Shown: positions 25,387 through 39,035 of the stretch, piece by piece
Layout: every line of letters starts with the position of its first letter
Numbering within the stretch: position 1 is the first letter of the stretch
Assembly (NCBI RefSeq): GCF_026745355.1
Contig: NC_079209.1
Coordinates: 36,826,700 to 36,890,699, forward strand
Length of the DNA stretch: 64,000 bases
Source: Beta vulgaris subsp. vulgaris
Lineage: Eukaryota > Streptophyta > Magnoliopsida > Caryophyllales > Amaranthaceae
Direction: 5' to 3'
Made by a program: the position numbers and the translations under genes
Notes under the pieces: model-generated
Told to the model about the DNA's origin: nothing
Seen by the model: only the letters and a program-made list of their open reading frames with translations
The model's database searches: none

Positions 25387-26157
25387 TTTTTATGTTTATT
25401 ATTATTATTATTATTCTCATTATCATCATAGCTATTTACAAAGTTATATATAAATAATCATAATGCTTATAATAATAAATCATTTATATAAAACTTGGAA
25501 TTGATCGTCTACTCGTTATTATTGTCGTTGGTTATAATATATACTAATAGAACACATAAAAAGTCGTTCTACTCCTTTATTATAGTGGTTTTACGCAGTT
25601 GATAAATCGAATAAGAGTTGAGTAAGAGAATACACTAAACATCACGTTAAACAAATATATTATCTTTATTAGTTTTTCGTTATCATCCATATATTTATCG
25701 CACACACATATAGTATATATATGTCGATCTTAATACTTTTAAAAATATAATTCGTTTAAAGAATCTATAACAAAATCAAAATGATCAGACCAGGAGTCAA
25801 CCGAAGTTGAGTTGACGTTCAATAGCGAATGGACCCGATGCTTCACAATGATCGAACTAAGGTCATTAGTTATTCAACCCGAGTACACTTGACTCTAAAC
25901 AAGTGTACATGAAACCCAAATACAACCTGCACAAACCCGGTTAAAAATTGTCCACATGCGATCATACTCGGCAATGAATCGACTTGTAAATGGAACGTTC
26001 AGACCTGTCGGGCACCTGAAAATCCCATAATTGACATGTGATAGACCCAGTTGAACAAAACCTGACCAATCATGACCTAGGGCACTAAGTGTCATAATCC
26101 TGACCTGTCTAGGTTGACCTAGTTCGTCCTAGGTATATCCATGTTTTGACACCACTA
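25387..26157. other. hAT right arm and subterminal region
   Basis: No gene. AT-rich sequence, then from about 25790 a GACCTG/GGTCAACC-rich subterminal region ending at the right terminal repeat. Confidence 0.6.
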
Positions 26158-26165
26158 TTTCATAA

Positions 26166-26495
26166 TTAATTCATGTATGATCATTTATTTTCTATTGTAT
26201 GTTGTAAGCGAGTTTTTTGTTTTCGTTTATTTGGTTGTACCATGAATGTTCTGCTAAACTGTGTAATTTCTCTCAGACTTCCACCCATGTACATGTTAGG
26301 CTTTTACTTGCATTTGATTGATATTCATTTATTTATTACTCTTAACTAAATCAATTTGGTAAATTCATACATAATGGAAGAATTACTTCAGTTTCTTGGT
26401 AAATGAACCCTTATGTTAGGTGTTTTCGTCAAAGAAATACCCATCATCTTTGGACCCCTTTTGTAGCTCTATAACTACCAACTTGCTAAATGTAT
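26166..26495. other. Unassigned AT-rich spacer
   Basis: Between the hAT and Harbinger target duplications. I see nothing in it. Confidence 0.5.
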
Positions 26496-26880
26496 TAATG
26501 GCGTGTTCGGCGACAGCTTTTGGAGTAGCTTTTAGTGTTTGACTTAGTCAAAAACACTAATTATGTGTTTGGCATGCTAGAGGTTGAAGTAGTGGTTAGT
26601 GTTTCAAGTAGCTTTTCACTAGCTTTTCACAAACTTTATAAAATATAGCGTTCATTTTCACAAGTAGCGTTCTACTGTTTTTTCTTATTTTTCCAAAGAA
26701 AAAAAAAGGGCGACAATTCAGGAATAATTCATGAAGACTGGTTCTCATCTCCACACCTCCATAGCTGATGCAACATCACTCTAAAACCTTGAACAATATC
26801 TTTGAAAAAAATCCCACTTTTTAGGGATGAAAATTTGGGATTAACAAAATATGCGTGATATTATAGGCTTGATGAGTGTC

Positions 26881-27264
26881 CCCAAAATATATATACTGCG
26901 TTTCTATAAGTTTCATCGGAATTAACAGTAACATCCACAGATTTCTTCCTCAGGTAAATCTATAATTCATTGTTCTCACCCATTATATTTAATTGTATGA
27001 TTGAGTTTTTTGCTCTTTTTTTTTGTATTGTGCAGAATCTCTTATTTGCCATTGTCTTGATAATTATCTCACCCAAAATATATATACTGCGTTTCTATAA
27101 GTTTCATCGAAATTAACAGTAACATCCACAGATTTCTTCCTCAGGTAAATCTATAATTCATTGTTCTCACCCATTATATTTAATTGTATGTATGATTGAG
27201 TTTTTTGCTCTTTTTTTTTTGTATTGTGCAGAATCTCTTATTTGCCATTGTGTTGATAATTATC
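26881..27264. repeat. 191-bp tandem duplication in Harbinger leader
   Basis: Two near-identical copies starting at 26881 and 27072. Each holds CAGGTAAATC (donor-like) and TTGTGCAG (acceptor-like), so a leader intron appears to be duplicated. Confidence 0.85.
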
Positions 27265-29417
27265 ACAAGCAATTCAATCGCCTGAAACAAAGGTATGTGA
27301 TTTATCTTTCCCTTATTTTGCATCCTTCGACTTAGAATTTCTTTCTCTCTCCATTACACTCTTATTTTTCTCACCTCCATTTTTTTCTTCTTAATCCTAC
27401 CGTAAGCTTTAATTTGCTTGCATTTCATTTTTTGCTTTTTGTTTGCTCTGATCACCTTTAACTTTCCAGCATCATTATTAAATTGTTTGAAGTTTAGTTT
27501 ATAGTATGTTACTGAGTTATTGGTTGCTTAATTTGAATGCTGATTATTTTTAGTTTGTAGGTTTTTTTGGGGGGGTTTCATATGGTTTTTGGTTTGATTG
27601 GTTGTTAATTGAGTATGATTTTAATAGTTGAATTGAAAAAAATGGGTTTGACTGGGTTTAAGTTGTGGGGATTTCGGGTTTTTTGTTTTTGTTTTAGGTG
27701 TTTCACTTGAGCTCAATTTGATTGATTTTGAGGAAATTGAAGTCAGTGGTTTTGTATTGATGAGCTGATGTTATTAGCCTAATTAGGCCAGAGAACTTCA
27801 GAAAATGGCCAAATTCTGATGATCACTTCTTCCATTGCAGGAATAATAACTTGACTATTCCAAAATTTTGTTGCCATTGTCAAAATTCACCATCTCATAT
27901 TTCTGCTTTTTCTCCTAAAGTTTCGTTCTTTGCTTATACTACATTGAAATCCAATGTGGGGGTGTTTTTTTTTTCTTTTCTTTTGTTTTTAATGTTAAAA
28001 GGGATTTTGGATTGAAATACACAAAAATGAGCCTTTTTCCATATTGACCCAGAAAAATTGATGTTCTAATTAATTGAGAGTTTTTTTGGGAGACTTTTAG
28101 AAGATTTTTTTTGTTGCTTTATATAGGTCAACTATTAACAAGTTGTAGTAGTGATGAGGATAGAAGTATAAATTTTGATGCTTATTGAAGTGATCAATTA
28201 TGTTTGATGAGTTTAAGTTGATCAGAGTGAGTGGGATCATAATTAAATATGGTCAATGTTACTTAGGTGATCAAATGATTTTGCTTATTTGGCTCATACA
28301 CCCTGAAAACTCGTGATCATGAATTATTGATAATTTGAATCCTGGAAACATGTCTATAGTTCATTTCCTCTACAACAATCCATGACTCTAATGTCATTTA
28401 CACACACTGCATCTCGTTCTCCATCGTTTTATGCCTTAAACCAGAGAAGCTGGTGGATTCTTCATATTTGGGTGGTGCTATGGTTTTTAAAAATTCATTT
28501 TTTACGGAAATTATGTCTTTTATTCTGTCTTGCTTGCTTACTCTATGTATGTTCTTCTAGCATTAAGGTTAGGATTTCTTTAGATTTTTGATGTATCTAA
28601 TCCTAGAACTTGTAACTAATATTTTTATTTTTTTATTGTGTTGGAACAGACTAACTAATTACTAATTAGTTGTATGAAACAATCTATGTTAGCCAACGAG
28701 ATAATGTATGAAACAATCTTACCTTGTGTAGACTATGATTGAAGTTGATACAGGGTTTACTCTTAATTGGCAGTTGGCACTCAGTATTGCTTCTGTAAGT
28801 TGAGTTGAATAAAATTGTGTTTCGTCTATTACCTTTGAGTAGTTCTAGGTTAGCAGGGGATTTTTTGAAAGGCTGTGAAGAGGTAAAAGGTAAAAGACTT
28901 AAAAAGGTTATGGAATTTGTTTGGAGAAGTTTATGACATTGTTTCTTCTCTTTGAAAAAAAGTTGTTGCGTTCTAGGGAAACCTCTAGGAGGTTCTAAAG
29001 AGTGGAAAAGATCAGATGTGCTAGGCAATTATGGAGTTTAGTTTTGATTTGGGGGATGGGAAGTAGACTATGATTATGAATTATAAGAGTTGTGTCTATG
29101 ATTATAAATGATAAGAGTTGTGTTTATCACTTTGATAATAGGTTGTGACTTTGTATCTTAATTTTCATCTCTCATTTGAATGAATCAAACAAGAAGGTGT
29201 TTTTTTTGTTCTTGTGTGCTTGATAAATTACAATATAGGAAATATAATATTTCATAATCAAGTTATCCCAACTTTTTAGATTTTTATCCATTTGTCTTCT
29301 TAACCATGATTTTCTTTGTTTCCTTCAATAATTTTGCTTTGTTCTGGTGTTATTGTTGCTATTAATTAGCTTGGTAATTAAGATTTTATATTCTTCATGG
29401 TTATGTTAAATATGTAG
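27265..29417. other. Harbinger 5' non-coding region
   Basis: About 2.1 kb of AT-rich sequence ahead of ORF1, which starts right after an acceptor-like TATGTAG. No convincing coding frame. Confidence 0.5.
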
Positions 29418-32400
29418 ATGGCTTCATCTAGTAACAAAGAAGGGACGAAAGAAGTATTTAAGTGGACTGATGGGGACACTATCATCCTGTGTGAAGTATG
29501 CCTTCAATTTATTAAAGACAATGGTCGATCACAATGTTTCAAGTGGAAGGAAATCCAAATAGACGTGGAAAAAAAATTGGGCGTCCATTTAGTAACTTGA
29601 GTAGTTGCAAGCATAAATACGATACAATGAGAAGAGATTGGCGTAATTGGACTAAATTAAAATATTCGAAAACTGGTCTCGGGTGGGATCCAAATTCTAG
29701 AAAAATTGATGCATCAGATGAGTGGTGGCAAAGAAAAATTAAGGTGTGCTAATGTTTATTATCCATAATGATTTTTAGTAATATAATTTTCAACAACACT
29801 AGGATAACAATTAGTGGAATTTAATACAAGTATTGTTTATTTTTGTAGGAAAATCCAGATATTAAAAAGTTTCGACACAGGGGTGTCAACTCAACTCTTG
29901 AAACTAATTGGGATAAATTATTTGGAGACTCGTATGCAATGGGTGAAAATGTTTATGTACCCTCAATGGACCACATTGAAGACCTTACAGTAGGGAATGA
30001 AAATACTGAGGAAGAGTTTGTAGAAAATCGTAGAGTTGATGATTTTACAACTGAATTATTAGATGAATGGAACTTTTTTCGAAATTTTGTGGAACAAGCA
30101 AGAAATGGTGCCACCTCAGGTAATCGAGGAGGTGGTTCACAAGTAATTAGTGAAGGTGCAGATAATGACATGCATTCTTCTAAGAAGCAACCTATGACAA
30201 AGCAGAATAGTGTACCATTGAAGCGTGTAAGAAGGCAGTCTGTTGGATCTGCCATGTTGGCTAAGGAAATAAGCGAAATGTCACAATGTGTCAAACTTAT
30301 GAGTAAAAGCAGCTCTATTGATAGCATTGATCCATCTATGTCCACAATCCCTGTAGCAATGAAAATGCTTAATCGTATGGTAGAAAATTACGAATTAGAA
30401 AAATGTAGTGATTTGTGGTTTTATGCTACTAGTGTAATTCAGGATCCCAGTAGTAGGGATGTAACACCCCGATAATTCTCTCTTTCTAGAAAATACCTTT
30501 ATAACAAACCTAGAGAATTACCCAGGCATTATCGCCCGTGTGATAACGTTTCGGCTTACTCAGAATGTTGCAGCGGAAAAACTTATTAAAATAAAAATCA
30601 ACTTTATTAAACTTACGAAACCAAATGACAATGTCAAACTTAACACACCAACTAAATAAACCTCAAACTTAAATGAAAGATGTTCCTACGAAAACAACTT
30701 AAATAATACTAATGTCACAAAAGCCTCTCCATTCCAGATTCCCCAATGGTATGCATCTTCGAACCTATAATGTCAATGCTTTCTTGACTCTGCTCCCCCG
30801 AAGGATCACCACAGGATCAATAGGCAAAGCCATGATCACAAACACAGACAAGCACGTAATCAGCAAAGCTGAGTACTACATATCAGACATAAATAATCCT
30901 AAACATGATACTACAACATAAACTTGCAGGGATAAATAATAACATAAGTAAGTAATACTCTGCAGACAACTTTTACTGAACTAAACTTAAACATCTTTTA
31001 TCACTTTAATGGAATAGTTATTAGACGAGTTGTCCTGCCAATAAAAATGAAATGGGGGCGCGACTCCGCATTTCAGAGTGACCTGCGATATCGAGGAACC
31101 TTTGAATAAAAAGGGATGGTGATCAACCCATTCCTAGAAAAGCTATGGCATGCTCACCATAACCCAACCCTTATGTCCAACTCTAGACGTGCACCAGTCT
31201 AAAGTCTATAACTTATTCTCGTTTCACTTTACGTTGCATTCATTTTAATATTTGAGTTGACACCACAACAACCAAATAACACACAATTCGCAATCACATA
31301 ATCATAACAATTTCTTTTATCTTTGGATTAACAAGTGTCCACAACTTATCAATCAAGACTCCTTTTATTTCCTTTTTATCCTTTGTTGAACCCAGCCAAC
31401 AGAAATCCGTACCTTTACATAGGTATAATCCATACTTACCAAATAAGATCCACGGTTCTTATAAGATAAATAAATAATCTCCAAGAATCTATGTAACACA
31501 TGATTCCAACTTACTTAAATTAATCCATTACGAATTAATACCAAACTGAACTTATTTGCTTGCATCAAACTTCCATACAAACAAGTCATACTCATACATA
31601 TTCTCAGTTTACATGTAGCACACAGGCAAGTAACATGTAAAGTAATTATAGTAAATCAATATACATGAACAACAAGGTCCTATACATGATACTAATAAAT
31701 AAAAACATCCCTAAGGCATGTTTCTAAACCATATAGCACGTAGACTATGTACGTACCTTGTATAAACGCAACGGTAGGCCACTTTTATGCTCTAAAAGTC
31801 CCCACAGTGAATTCTCCGCCTAGAACACCAAATAATCAAGTAAATACTTGAACTAAAAAAAATACAGCAACTTTAAAAACGTCCCAAACCCTTTTAAACG
31901 TCTTTAAAAATCGTTTTTATAATTTAAACTCTCGTTATTTTTAATCCCTAGTATAGTACAACTATTCTAGTGATTAAAAATCATTAAAAACCTTAAAATA
32001 CTAACTTTCTGAATTTCCAGCATTTATAAAATTTTCTAAACCTTCTGAAAATATTTTAAATGCATATAAAAATCGTATTCCAATCAAAATTCATATTCAT
32101 ACTTTAAATATACGATTTCTAGTGATTTAAAACCCTAAAAATCACATTTTTCATGATAAAAACTAAAAATAATAAATCTGAAAATTTTTCTTTTATCATA
32201 TGAAACCGAAACTATTTTTCATAATAAATAATAATTCAAATTATAATCATGTAAATAGAAATAAAATAACAATAAAAATTAGGACTTTAATGGAATCTTA
32301 AAGGAGAAGTAAAGAAAACAACCGAAACAAAAAGGAGGAAGGGGCGCCGGACTGAAGACAGCAGCAAGGACCGGCGGCAGCAGGTTTTTCGGCTTCAAGA

Positions 32401-33048
32401 AAATGTTTGTGACGTTTCTTGTTCAACAAGAAACGTTACTTAGCGAAGAAGAAACGATTTTTGAGAGAAAAATGAAACTCACGCTCAAGAGGAAGAGGAG
32501 AGAGAAAATGTCGAGTGAGAGAGAAGAGTTCGGAAAACGTGCAAGGAGGAGAGAGAAAATAAAGTGTAGGGCAAAATATTTAGGTTTTAGGATATTTAAA
32601 TAGGCTAATCCTATTGGGCTTAGGAAAAGGAATTTCAATAATTAAAACTTTGATGACTAACAAGATGGGCTTATTAGGACTTTAGTCATCAAATCATCCT
32701 TTCCCTTTTTATTACTTTTGGGCTTTCGATTCCATTAAGTTTTCTTTTCAAATGTGCTTTTAATAATTAAACTCTTATTTAAAACACGCTTAATTAAAAT
32801 ATTACAAATTTTATTAAGCTAAGAAAAATATTTTTAGTTGACTTTTAAAATAGTCAACCCTTTTTAAAAGTCAAATCATTTTCCAAACTCATTTGGATTT
32901 AAATATAATTACATAAATACTTAAATATATTTATGAAAATCCTTTAAAAATGTGGGGGATTACAAGGGAAGTCTTCTTTAGTATGGAGGATGATGAAACT
33001 AGGGTTAAGTGGTTGCAATACTTGATTAACGAGAAAAACAAGCATTGA
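29418..33048 (+). pseudogene. Harbinger ORF1, Myb/SANT-like DNA-binding protein, interrupted
   Basis: ORF1 proteins of PIF/Harbinger elements partner the transposase and bind DNA through a Myb/SANT-like domain. Exon 1 (29418-29743) shows FKWTDGDTIILCEVCLQF, FKWKEIQIDVEKK and, after a frame change, HKYDTMRRDWRNW and the WW-containing DEWWQRKIK. The frame change sits at an eight-A run near 29569-29576 (a 1-bp indel or a sequencing error). The intron has clean GT/AG borders (29744-29848). Exon 2 runs to 30459, is cut by the solo LTR, and resumes in frame at 32970 as VFFSMEDDETRVKWL, ending at TGA 33046-33048. Without the insertion and the A-run change it would be open. Confidence 0.87.
30460..32964 (-). 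mobile_element. 2.5-kb solo LTR (TGTAA...TTACA family), copy 2
   Basis: It begins TGTAACACCCCGATAATTC, ends GTGGGGGATTACA, and is flanked by perfect AGGGA repeats (30455-30459 and 32965-32969). It is the inverted relative of 9384-11935. Removing it with one AGGGA rejoins Harbinger ORF1 in frame, which proves it is an insertion. No internal genes; the frame at 32403-32603 is not recognisable. Confidence 0.9.
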
Positions 33049-33246
33049 AGCTTCTTTAGTTTAAGACTAATTTCTTATTTGCTCTTACATGTTTTTATTG
33101 TGTTTGAAGTGTATGGATAATAAGTTTCTTGTATTTTTTTCTTTTGAGGATGTAGTTGAATTTATATTTCATATGAATTTACTAAAATCTTTGTTTATGG
33201 TGCTTATAATTGTGGTTTGCTTCATAATTGACAGGTTCAACATAAT

Positions 33247-34669
33247 ATGAATGTCGAAAGAAAACGCAAAATGTGTATTGCAATAGCGTACACAATATCT
33301 CTAATAATTACATATTATTATAAGTACATTTACAAGGAACCTTGCATGACTTCAATTTTAACGGGGGAGATGTGGATGAAAGAAGTGATCAATGGCCACC
33401 CTATTCGATGTGTCAATGCATTTAGGATGGAGCCTCAATTATTTTTGAGAGTATGTAACAACTTATCATTAAATTATGGGTTGAAAGCTAGTAGTAACAT
33501 GCCTATTTTCGAGAAATTAAAATCGGTATATTTTTGTACGCAATTGCTCAAGGTACCTCAAATAGAGTTCTTGGTGAGTGTTTTCAACGTTCTGGTGATT
33601 CTACTAGTAGAGCAATTCATGAAGTTCTTAATTCAATTTCTTGTCGAAAGGTGAAGAGTCTTGCACATGATATTATAAAGCCTTATGATCCCGATTTCAC
33701 AAGTGTGCCTGCAAAAATAGCTCAAGATAAATGATATATGCCATTTTTTAAGGTACATATTATTTAAGGTTTCTATTTGTGTCCTATATATGTATAAAAC
33801 TATAATGTTTATATATGTCTAATATGGGATTTATATGATATTCTTACAGGATTGTATTGGATGTATAGATGATACACATATAACAGCATATATACCTGAG
33901 GATCAACAAATGCCTTATAGAGGAAGGAAAGGAATTCCCACATTTAATGTAATGGCTGTCTGTGATTTTGATATGTGTATTACATTTGTATCAGCGGGTT
34001 GGGAACGTTCAGTACATGATACTCGGGTTTTTCTTCATGCGATTGAAACTCCATAATTAAATTTTCCTAAGCCACCTGAAGGTATTTTTATTTACAAATC
34101 ATTTTTATGTTTCGAATATAGTTTTACAAATATGGGAATATAGTATGTGTTACATGCTAATAAATTATCTTTTCTTCAATCAAATTTTCATGTAGGTAAG
34201 TACTACTTGGCTGATAAAGGGTATCCAGATCGAAAGGGTTATTTGGTACCATATCCCAAAAAAAGGTACCATCTAGAACAATTTAAACACACACCTCCAC
34301 GAGATGATCGAGAAACTTTTAATCGCTGGCACGCACTCATCTCTTTGAAGTTGCATTGAGAGATGTTTTGGAGTCCTGAAGTAGAGGTGGAAAGTACTTA
34401 CTAACATGCCACAATATAATGTTGAGACACAAATACAAATTATGGTTGCTACATTTGCATTGCATAACTATATTAGAATAAATTCACCTAATGACCCCCT
34501 TTTTAGAGTTCTAGAGGAGTATCCCGATTTTATACCCTCGTCGGAGCTTCCTAATGTTCATGTTACTTCAGATGGTGGAATTAGAACGGGAAGCTCTACT
34601 GAAATGCAGATTATTCGTGATTGTATAGCTGAATCTTTATGGCGAGCTAAACGTAGCCAAGTAAATTAA
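33247..34669 (+). pseudogene. PIF/Harbinger DDE transposase, decayed
   Basis: Cuts and joins the element at its ends with a DDE nuclease (DDE_Tnp_4). Exon blocks: 33247-33752 (MWMKEV, CVNAFRMEPQLFLRVC, then HEVLNSISCRKVKSL in a shifted frame); 33850-34081 (GCIDDTHI with the first Asp, GWERSVHDTRVF with the second); and 34196-34669 (ADKGYPDRKGYLVPYPK, IERCFGVLK with the Glu in another frame near 34356, then FALHNYIR). Both introns have GT/AG borders. Breaks: a frameshift near 33505-33520, a TGA at 33732-33734, a TAA at about 34054, and a frame change near 34355. All three catalytic residues can still be located. Confidence 0.88.
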
Positions 34670-35228
34670 TGTAAAGGATATTAGTTTTTGTAGAATGTGT
34701 TCCTGATGAAGACTATTTTTGCTTTTTAGTTAATGCATATGAATGCCATTTTATTTTTTTAGTGTTTCACAATCCTAATTTTAAATTTATGCTAAATTTA
34801 TTTGGAGAGCTAGACAACATTATTGAATTATTCAAAATGATATTATTTTTTTCATATTTTATTCATTACAAGATGGTTTTAGTTTTTATAAAGTGTATAC
34901 ATTTGAATACTATATTAAGAGTCGTAAAATCCAACTAAAATTTATTTGTTATGAAAAGAAAATAATGCGTTGTGTTCATAATATAAACATTTGATTTAAC
35001 CATATAGTAATTAATCATATAATTATAATTAATATTATAATTAAATAATGTCTTTTTTATCATATATAATCACAACAGCTACTTTTACTGAACACTTATA
35101 TTATAAACATCTACTTTCACAGCTAAAAGCTAACAGCTACTAGTCGACAGCTAACAGCTACCCGAACAGCTGACAGCTACTCCAACAGCCAAAAGCTACT
35201 CCAACAGCTACTTTTGCCGAACAGGCCC
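34670..35228. other. Harbinger 3' end
   Basis: Non-coding. It ends with repeated AGCTACT/AACAGCTA words forming the subterminal repeats of the element. Confidence 0.6.
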
Positions 35229-35231
35229 TAA

Positions 35232-37437
35232 AAGGTGGAGTAGGTTGGTGCTTAACATGTTGGCATATATATTATGTTTTTGATTCTACATGTCATGCAT
35301 AGAAAAGCCAAAGTATTCCTTATAGCAATTACAATAAACTACTTTTCAAGTTGGTGCGCACGAGTTATTGTTTATTTTATTTATGCAGATTTTTTATTAG
35401 AATTGTTGATTTTTTTGTTGCTGTGAAATGAGATTTTTCAACACAATTGTTATATAATTTTTCCATTCTTCTTCTATTGCAACAATTACCACTTTGACTA
35501 GTTTTGTCTATTCGAATCATTTTGTTTTTGGTAAAAAAAAAACAACTAATGACAACATCGCATTTACTTTATGTTAATAAAACCATCATTAATTACTCAA
35601 ATTGCCTCATAAAGTTGCGTTTACTTTATTATGGATTTACTTATCCCTCACTCTAGTTTAACCCTCTATGTTAAACTACCCTTTTTTATTTTCTTAGAAA
35701 CCATGCCCAAACTCATTGTTGCAGTAGAAAAAGACAGAAAAAGTATTTGTCGTTATACTTTAATTTCTATATTTCTTATTGTGATATATAAATTCTATAT
35801 TTTTAATGTTCAGTTGAATATTGTAACTAAGTCTATTATTAAATAGCAGCCCAATAATTTGTATGACTAACAATAGCTAACACATTTTTAACATGAAAAA
35901 CATCTGAATGATACTTTAAGAAAGTAGAGGGTAAAAATTTAATAGATGTAGGACAGAAAGAATAGAGAAAAAATATGAGTGTCAGCCACAACTTCAACTT
36001 TTAATTATTAGCACATAAACACTAATCCATATATAGAATAGAAGATGAGAAAACAAAAAATAAGATCATAATGATGGTATCATGAATGAATTAAATTAAA
36101 TATAAAACTAACATCTATTAATAATCGAAAATACTATTTAAGAGAAAAAACATTTTTAAGACTTATCAAACTTCCCCCTTTTTATGATTTGCAACCTCAA
36201 ATAGTATAGAAACTCGAACCTTGATTTTTCAATTAGTTTTAGTAGAATTAAGTTATTGAGAAAAAATAAGTTTTGACATATAGATATATGAAAAAGAAAA
36301 ACATAAATAATTATTTATGCAACAAATATACTCGGAATAAAATAATTAGTCAATTGCATGATACCTCTGCAATGTCGTTGACAAACTTTCATTTGATTAT
36401 TCATGTAATGTCATCATGGTATGCTATAGGTTCAAAACTATATGTTTGTATTTTGAATCTTTATATGACTCGATTTTTAAAATATGATTTTAAAGCATAA
36501 TTGCTATTGTTACATATAATATGCTATTTTTATTGTTAATTTTATATGTATTTATAGTAAATAATAAATAATAAGTTAGTGTTCATCCAAATAAATATAT
36601 TTTCTAATTTGTATTATTATATTATATATGGAACTTATTTCGACATATTTCAAACACTCTCGATGGTAAAAAAATATAATATTGCGAATTATGTAGCAAA
36701 AACTATATTCAATTTACATAGTTTAATAATTTAGGTTGTTTTTTCAAAATTAGAGTGTAATCTTCACTTATTAAAAACACCTTATATGTATTTATATCTA
36801 TGTTAAACACTTTTTTAAAAAAAATTAAAAAGAATGACATGTCATGCTTAGGGGGAGCTCTCTATAATATTCTAAGGTTGTTTTGTAAAATCATGCTCTA
36901 ATTTTTTCATCATATCGCTATACATTTTAATTTTTGTTGTAACAACAAAAATTCCTTAATATTTTTTGTTGGAATACTAAATTATTTTATTTCAGTTGAG
37001 TAAGGCTGGTGTTTGTATCCTTTAGAGTTCTAAAAGAATTCTACAATGTAGAGTTTGAGCAATATCAACCATTAAATAAATAAATCAATAGCTCATATAT
37101 CATCTTTCCAAAACCCACTCTATTTTTTCTCATCAAAATCCACCCCCTTATTTCCCCCCTTTCACCAATACACGCTCTTGATATTTTACCATATGCATGA
37201 AAATTTCCTATGCAATATCTACCATATGCATGAAAATTTCCTAAATTTTTCGACGGATATTTTGTAGTATAAATTACATTTTTGCATATAAACTAAAACC
37301 CATAATTCTAAAAATGAAAAAAAAAGTAAAATAAAAAAGAGAATCCCTAAAAGTTATTGTGGAAGAGAGAAAAAAAAGGTATATTTACTATAAAAAAAAA
37401 GGTATAGTAAAATTAAATACAAACTACTACAAGATGT
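35232..37437. other. Gene-free AT-rich stretch
   Basis: Very AT-rich. No frame, RNA gene or element border that I can support. Confidence 0.5.
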
Positions 37438-38135
37438 TGAAAATAGGAAAAATTGATAAAGGCGGTTCGAACTATGGCCCCTTTCCATAAAAGGTCCCAA
37501 CTTTTGAATACTCCACACCAGTCCCAACTTAGAGATGCATTTAACATGCGTGGTCCGTATAGATTTTTCTACCTACTGGAACCTGTAAACTTAGTCACGT
37601 GAGATAGTAGTTGTAAAATGTTTTTTTTGTCTTTCCACCCTCTCTCTCCTCCACCACTCTCTAGTGTGCGTTTGATTCTGTATTCAGGGTTGATATTTTA
37701 TGGATGTTTATATTGTGGTTTGTGATGAGTTTTAGTCCATTGGTTTGAAGTTGTGTGGACTTTGGTGGGGACATCTTCGGCGAGGACGGAGGAGAGGACT
37801 TAGGCAGATTTGAGGACGTGATGAAATTGTGGACCGAGTTGGGTAATTGATTGAGATGAGGGTAGTCATAACTTGCAAGTGTAAGGTGGTGGGGGAGAGA
37901 AAGAGGGTGAAGCAGGAGGGGGTGGCAGGAGAGCAAGAAGGGATAGAGATAAAGAAGAGGATAAAATTAATAATAAGAGATTAAACAAATATTTTTACCG
38001 ATCAAATTGGTAACTTGTCCACTTGGACCAATTTTGTAAACAATGCACTCAAAGTTGGGACCACTATGTAGTATTTAAAAGTTAGGACCTTTTATGAAAA
38101 GGGGCCATATTAAGTCTGGTATAGTCAGTATTTTC
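37438..38135. mobile_element. Long-TIR non-autonomous DNA element (about 0.7 kb)
   Basis: The left end carries TGGCCCCTTTCCATAAAAGG then TCCCAACTTTTGAATACT. The right end carries the inverted counterpart, with AGTTAGGACCTTTTATGAAA then AGGGGCCATA. The inverted arms span about 100 bases with mismatches. I could not fix the outer borders or a target duplication. A single similar left arm without a partner starts at about 40030. Mutator-like by TIR length, inference. Confidence 0.55.
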
Positions 38136-39035
38136 TTTAAAATATAAATCTTTCAAAAACAAAACTAAAGATTATATTATTTTAAGCAAATGGGTACATT
38201 ATTAGTAGTTGATTACCACAATTTTAAGTTTGTAACCATATATGGCGAACATTTTCAAATTTTGTCAAAATTCAGTTGTATAACTTTACGTACCTGCAAA
38301 TTAACCAAAATATTATCATCAAATCACAAAATCAACAGAAAAAAATCCAAAGTGCAATCAACAAGTTACCTCTAAGTTGTATGTCGCGAAAAACCAAACA
38401 AAACAATAATGGTTTGACGGGAGGTGGCCAACGGGTGTCTTGGTGTGATGCGGAACATCAAGAGAAAGAGGGAGAGCAGGAGTGTGGGAAGTTGGAGCGA
38501 AAGCAGTTTCATGATTGAGTGCCAGTTGTGGTCCAAATTGTGATTTTGTATGCGCGCCCTACAAGGGAATCAATTTTCCATTAAGTTTTTACTTTAAAAA
38601 TTGGTGGTCACGTGATCCATATCTATTGAACACATGCACAATAAGTCAATCCTAAAATATTCTTAATACATAGTTACAAAATTTTGATCAAATCAAAAGC
38701 GTAGGAATTTACATGGTTTTCGCAGAAACATTCTAAAATCTTAAATATATAAAACAAAATTTTTGTGCAATTTGATGTGTTTTTTTGTTTCATTTACATA
38801 TCTATAAATTTATATATCATGATTATAAGATTTTTAAACTTTAACATGTTATAACAGAGGATCTTTGTATCATCAAAGATAATTTTACATTTTCTTTCAA
38901 CAGAGGATCTTTGTATCATCAAAGTAATACACACTTTCCTTTTTAGTTCGTTTCTTTTTAAACTACACTGTTGCTTTTTTATTTTTGGTAACGTATCACA
39001 GCTACTTTTTCCTCTTTTTCCACCCATGTCATTCA
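38136..39035. other. Unassigned sequence with a small tandem duplication
   Basis: No gene. AACAGAGGATCTTTGTATCA occurs twice in tandem near 38856-38925. Confidence 0.5.

Larger units (their letters stand above)
26499..35228 (+). mobile_element. PIF/Harbinger transposon with both genes
   Basis: The left end TGGCGTGTTCGGC and the reverse-complemented right end GGGCCTGTTCGGC match at 11 of 13 positions. Both are flanked by the 3-bp duplication TAA (26496-26498 and 35229-35231). Both ends continue into AGTAGCTTTT/GTTGGAGTAGCTTTTGGCT-like sequence. Inside, on the plus strand, are a Myb/SANT-like ORF1 (29418-33048) and a DDE transposase (33247-34669), the two genes typical of plant PIF/Harbinger elements. 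A 2505-bp solo LTR interrupts ORF1. Without it and its duplicated target the element is about 6.2 kb. Confidence 0.9.

Noticed and set aside
32403..32638. Lys/Arg/Glu-rich frame in the solo LTR
   Set aside because: Purine-rich leader-like LTR sequence; the related copy at 9384-11935 does not preserve the frame clearly.
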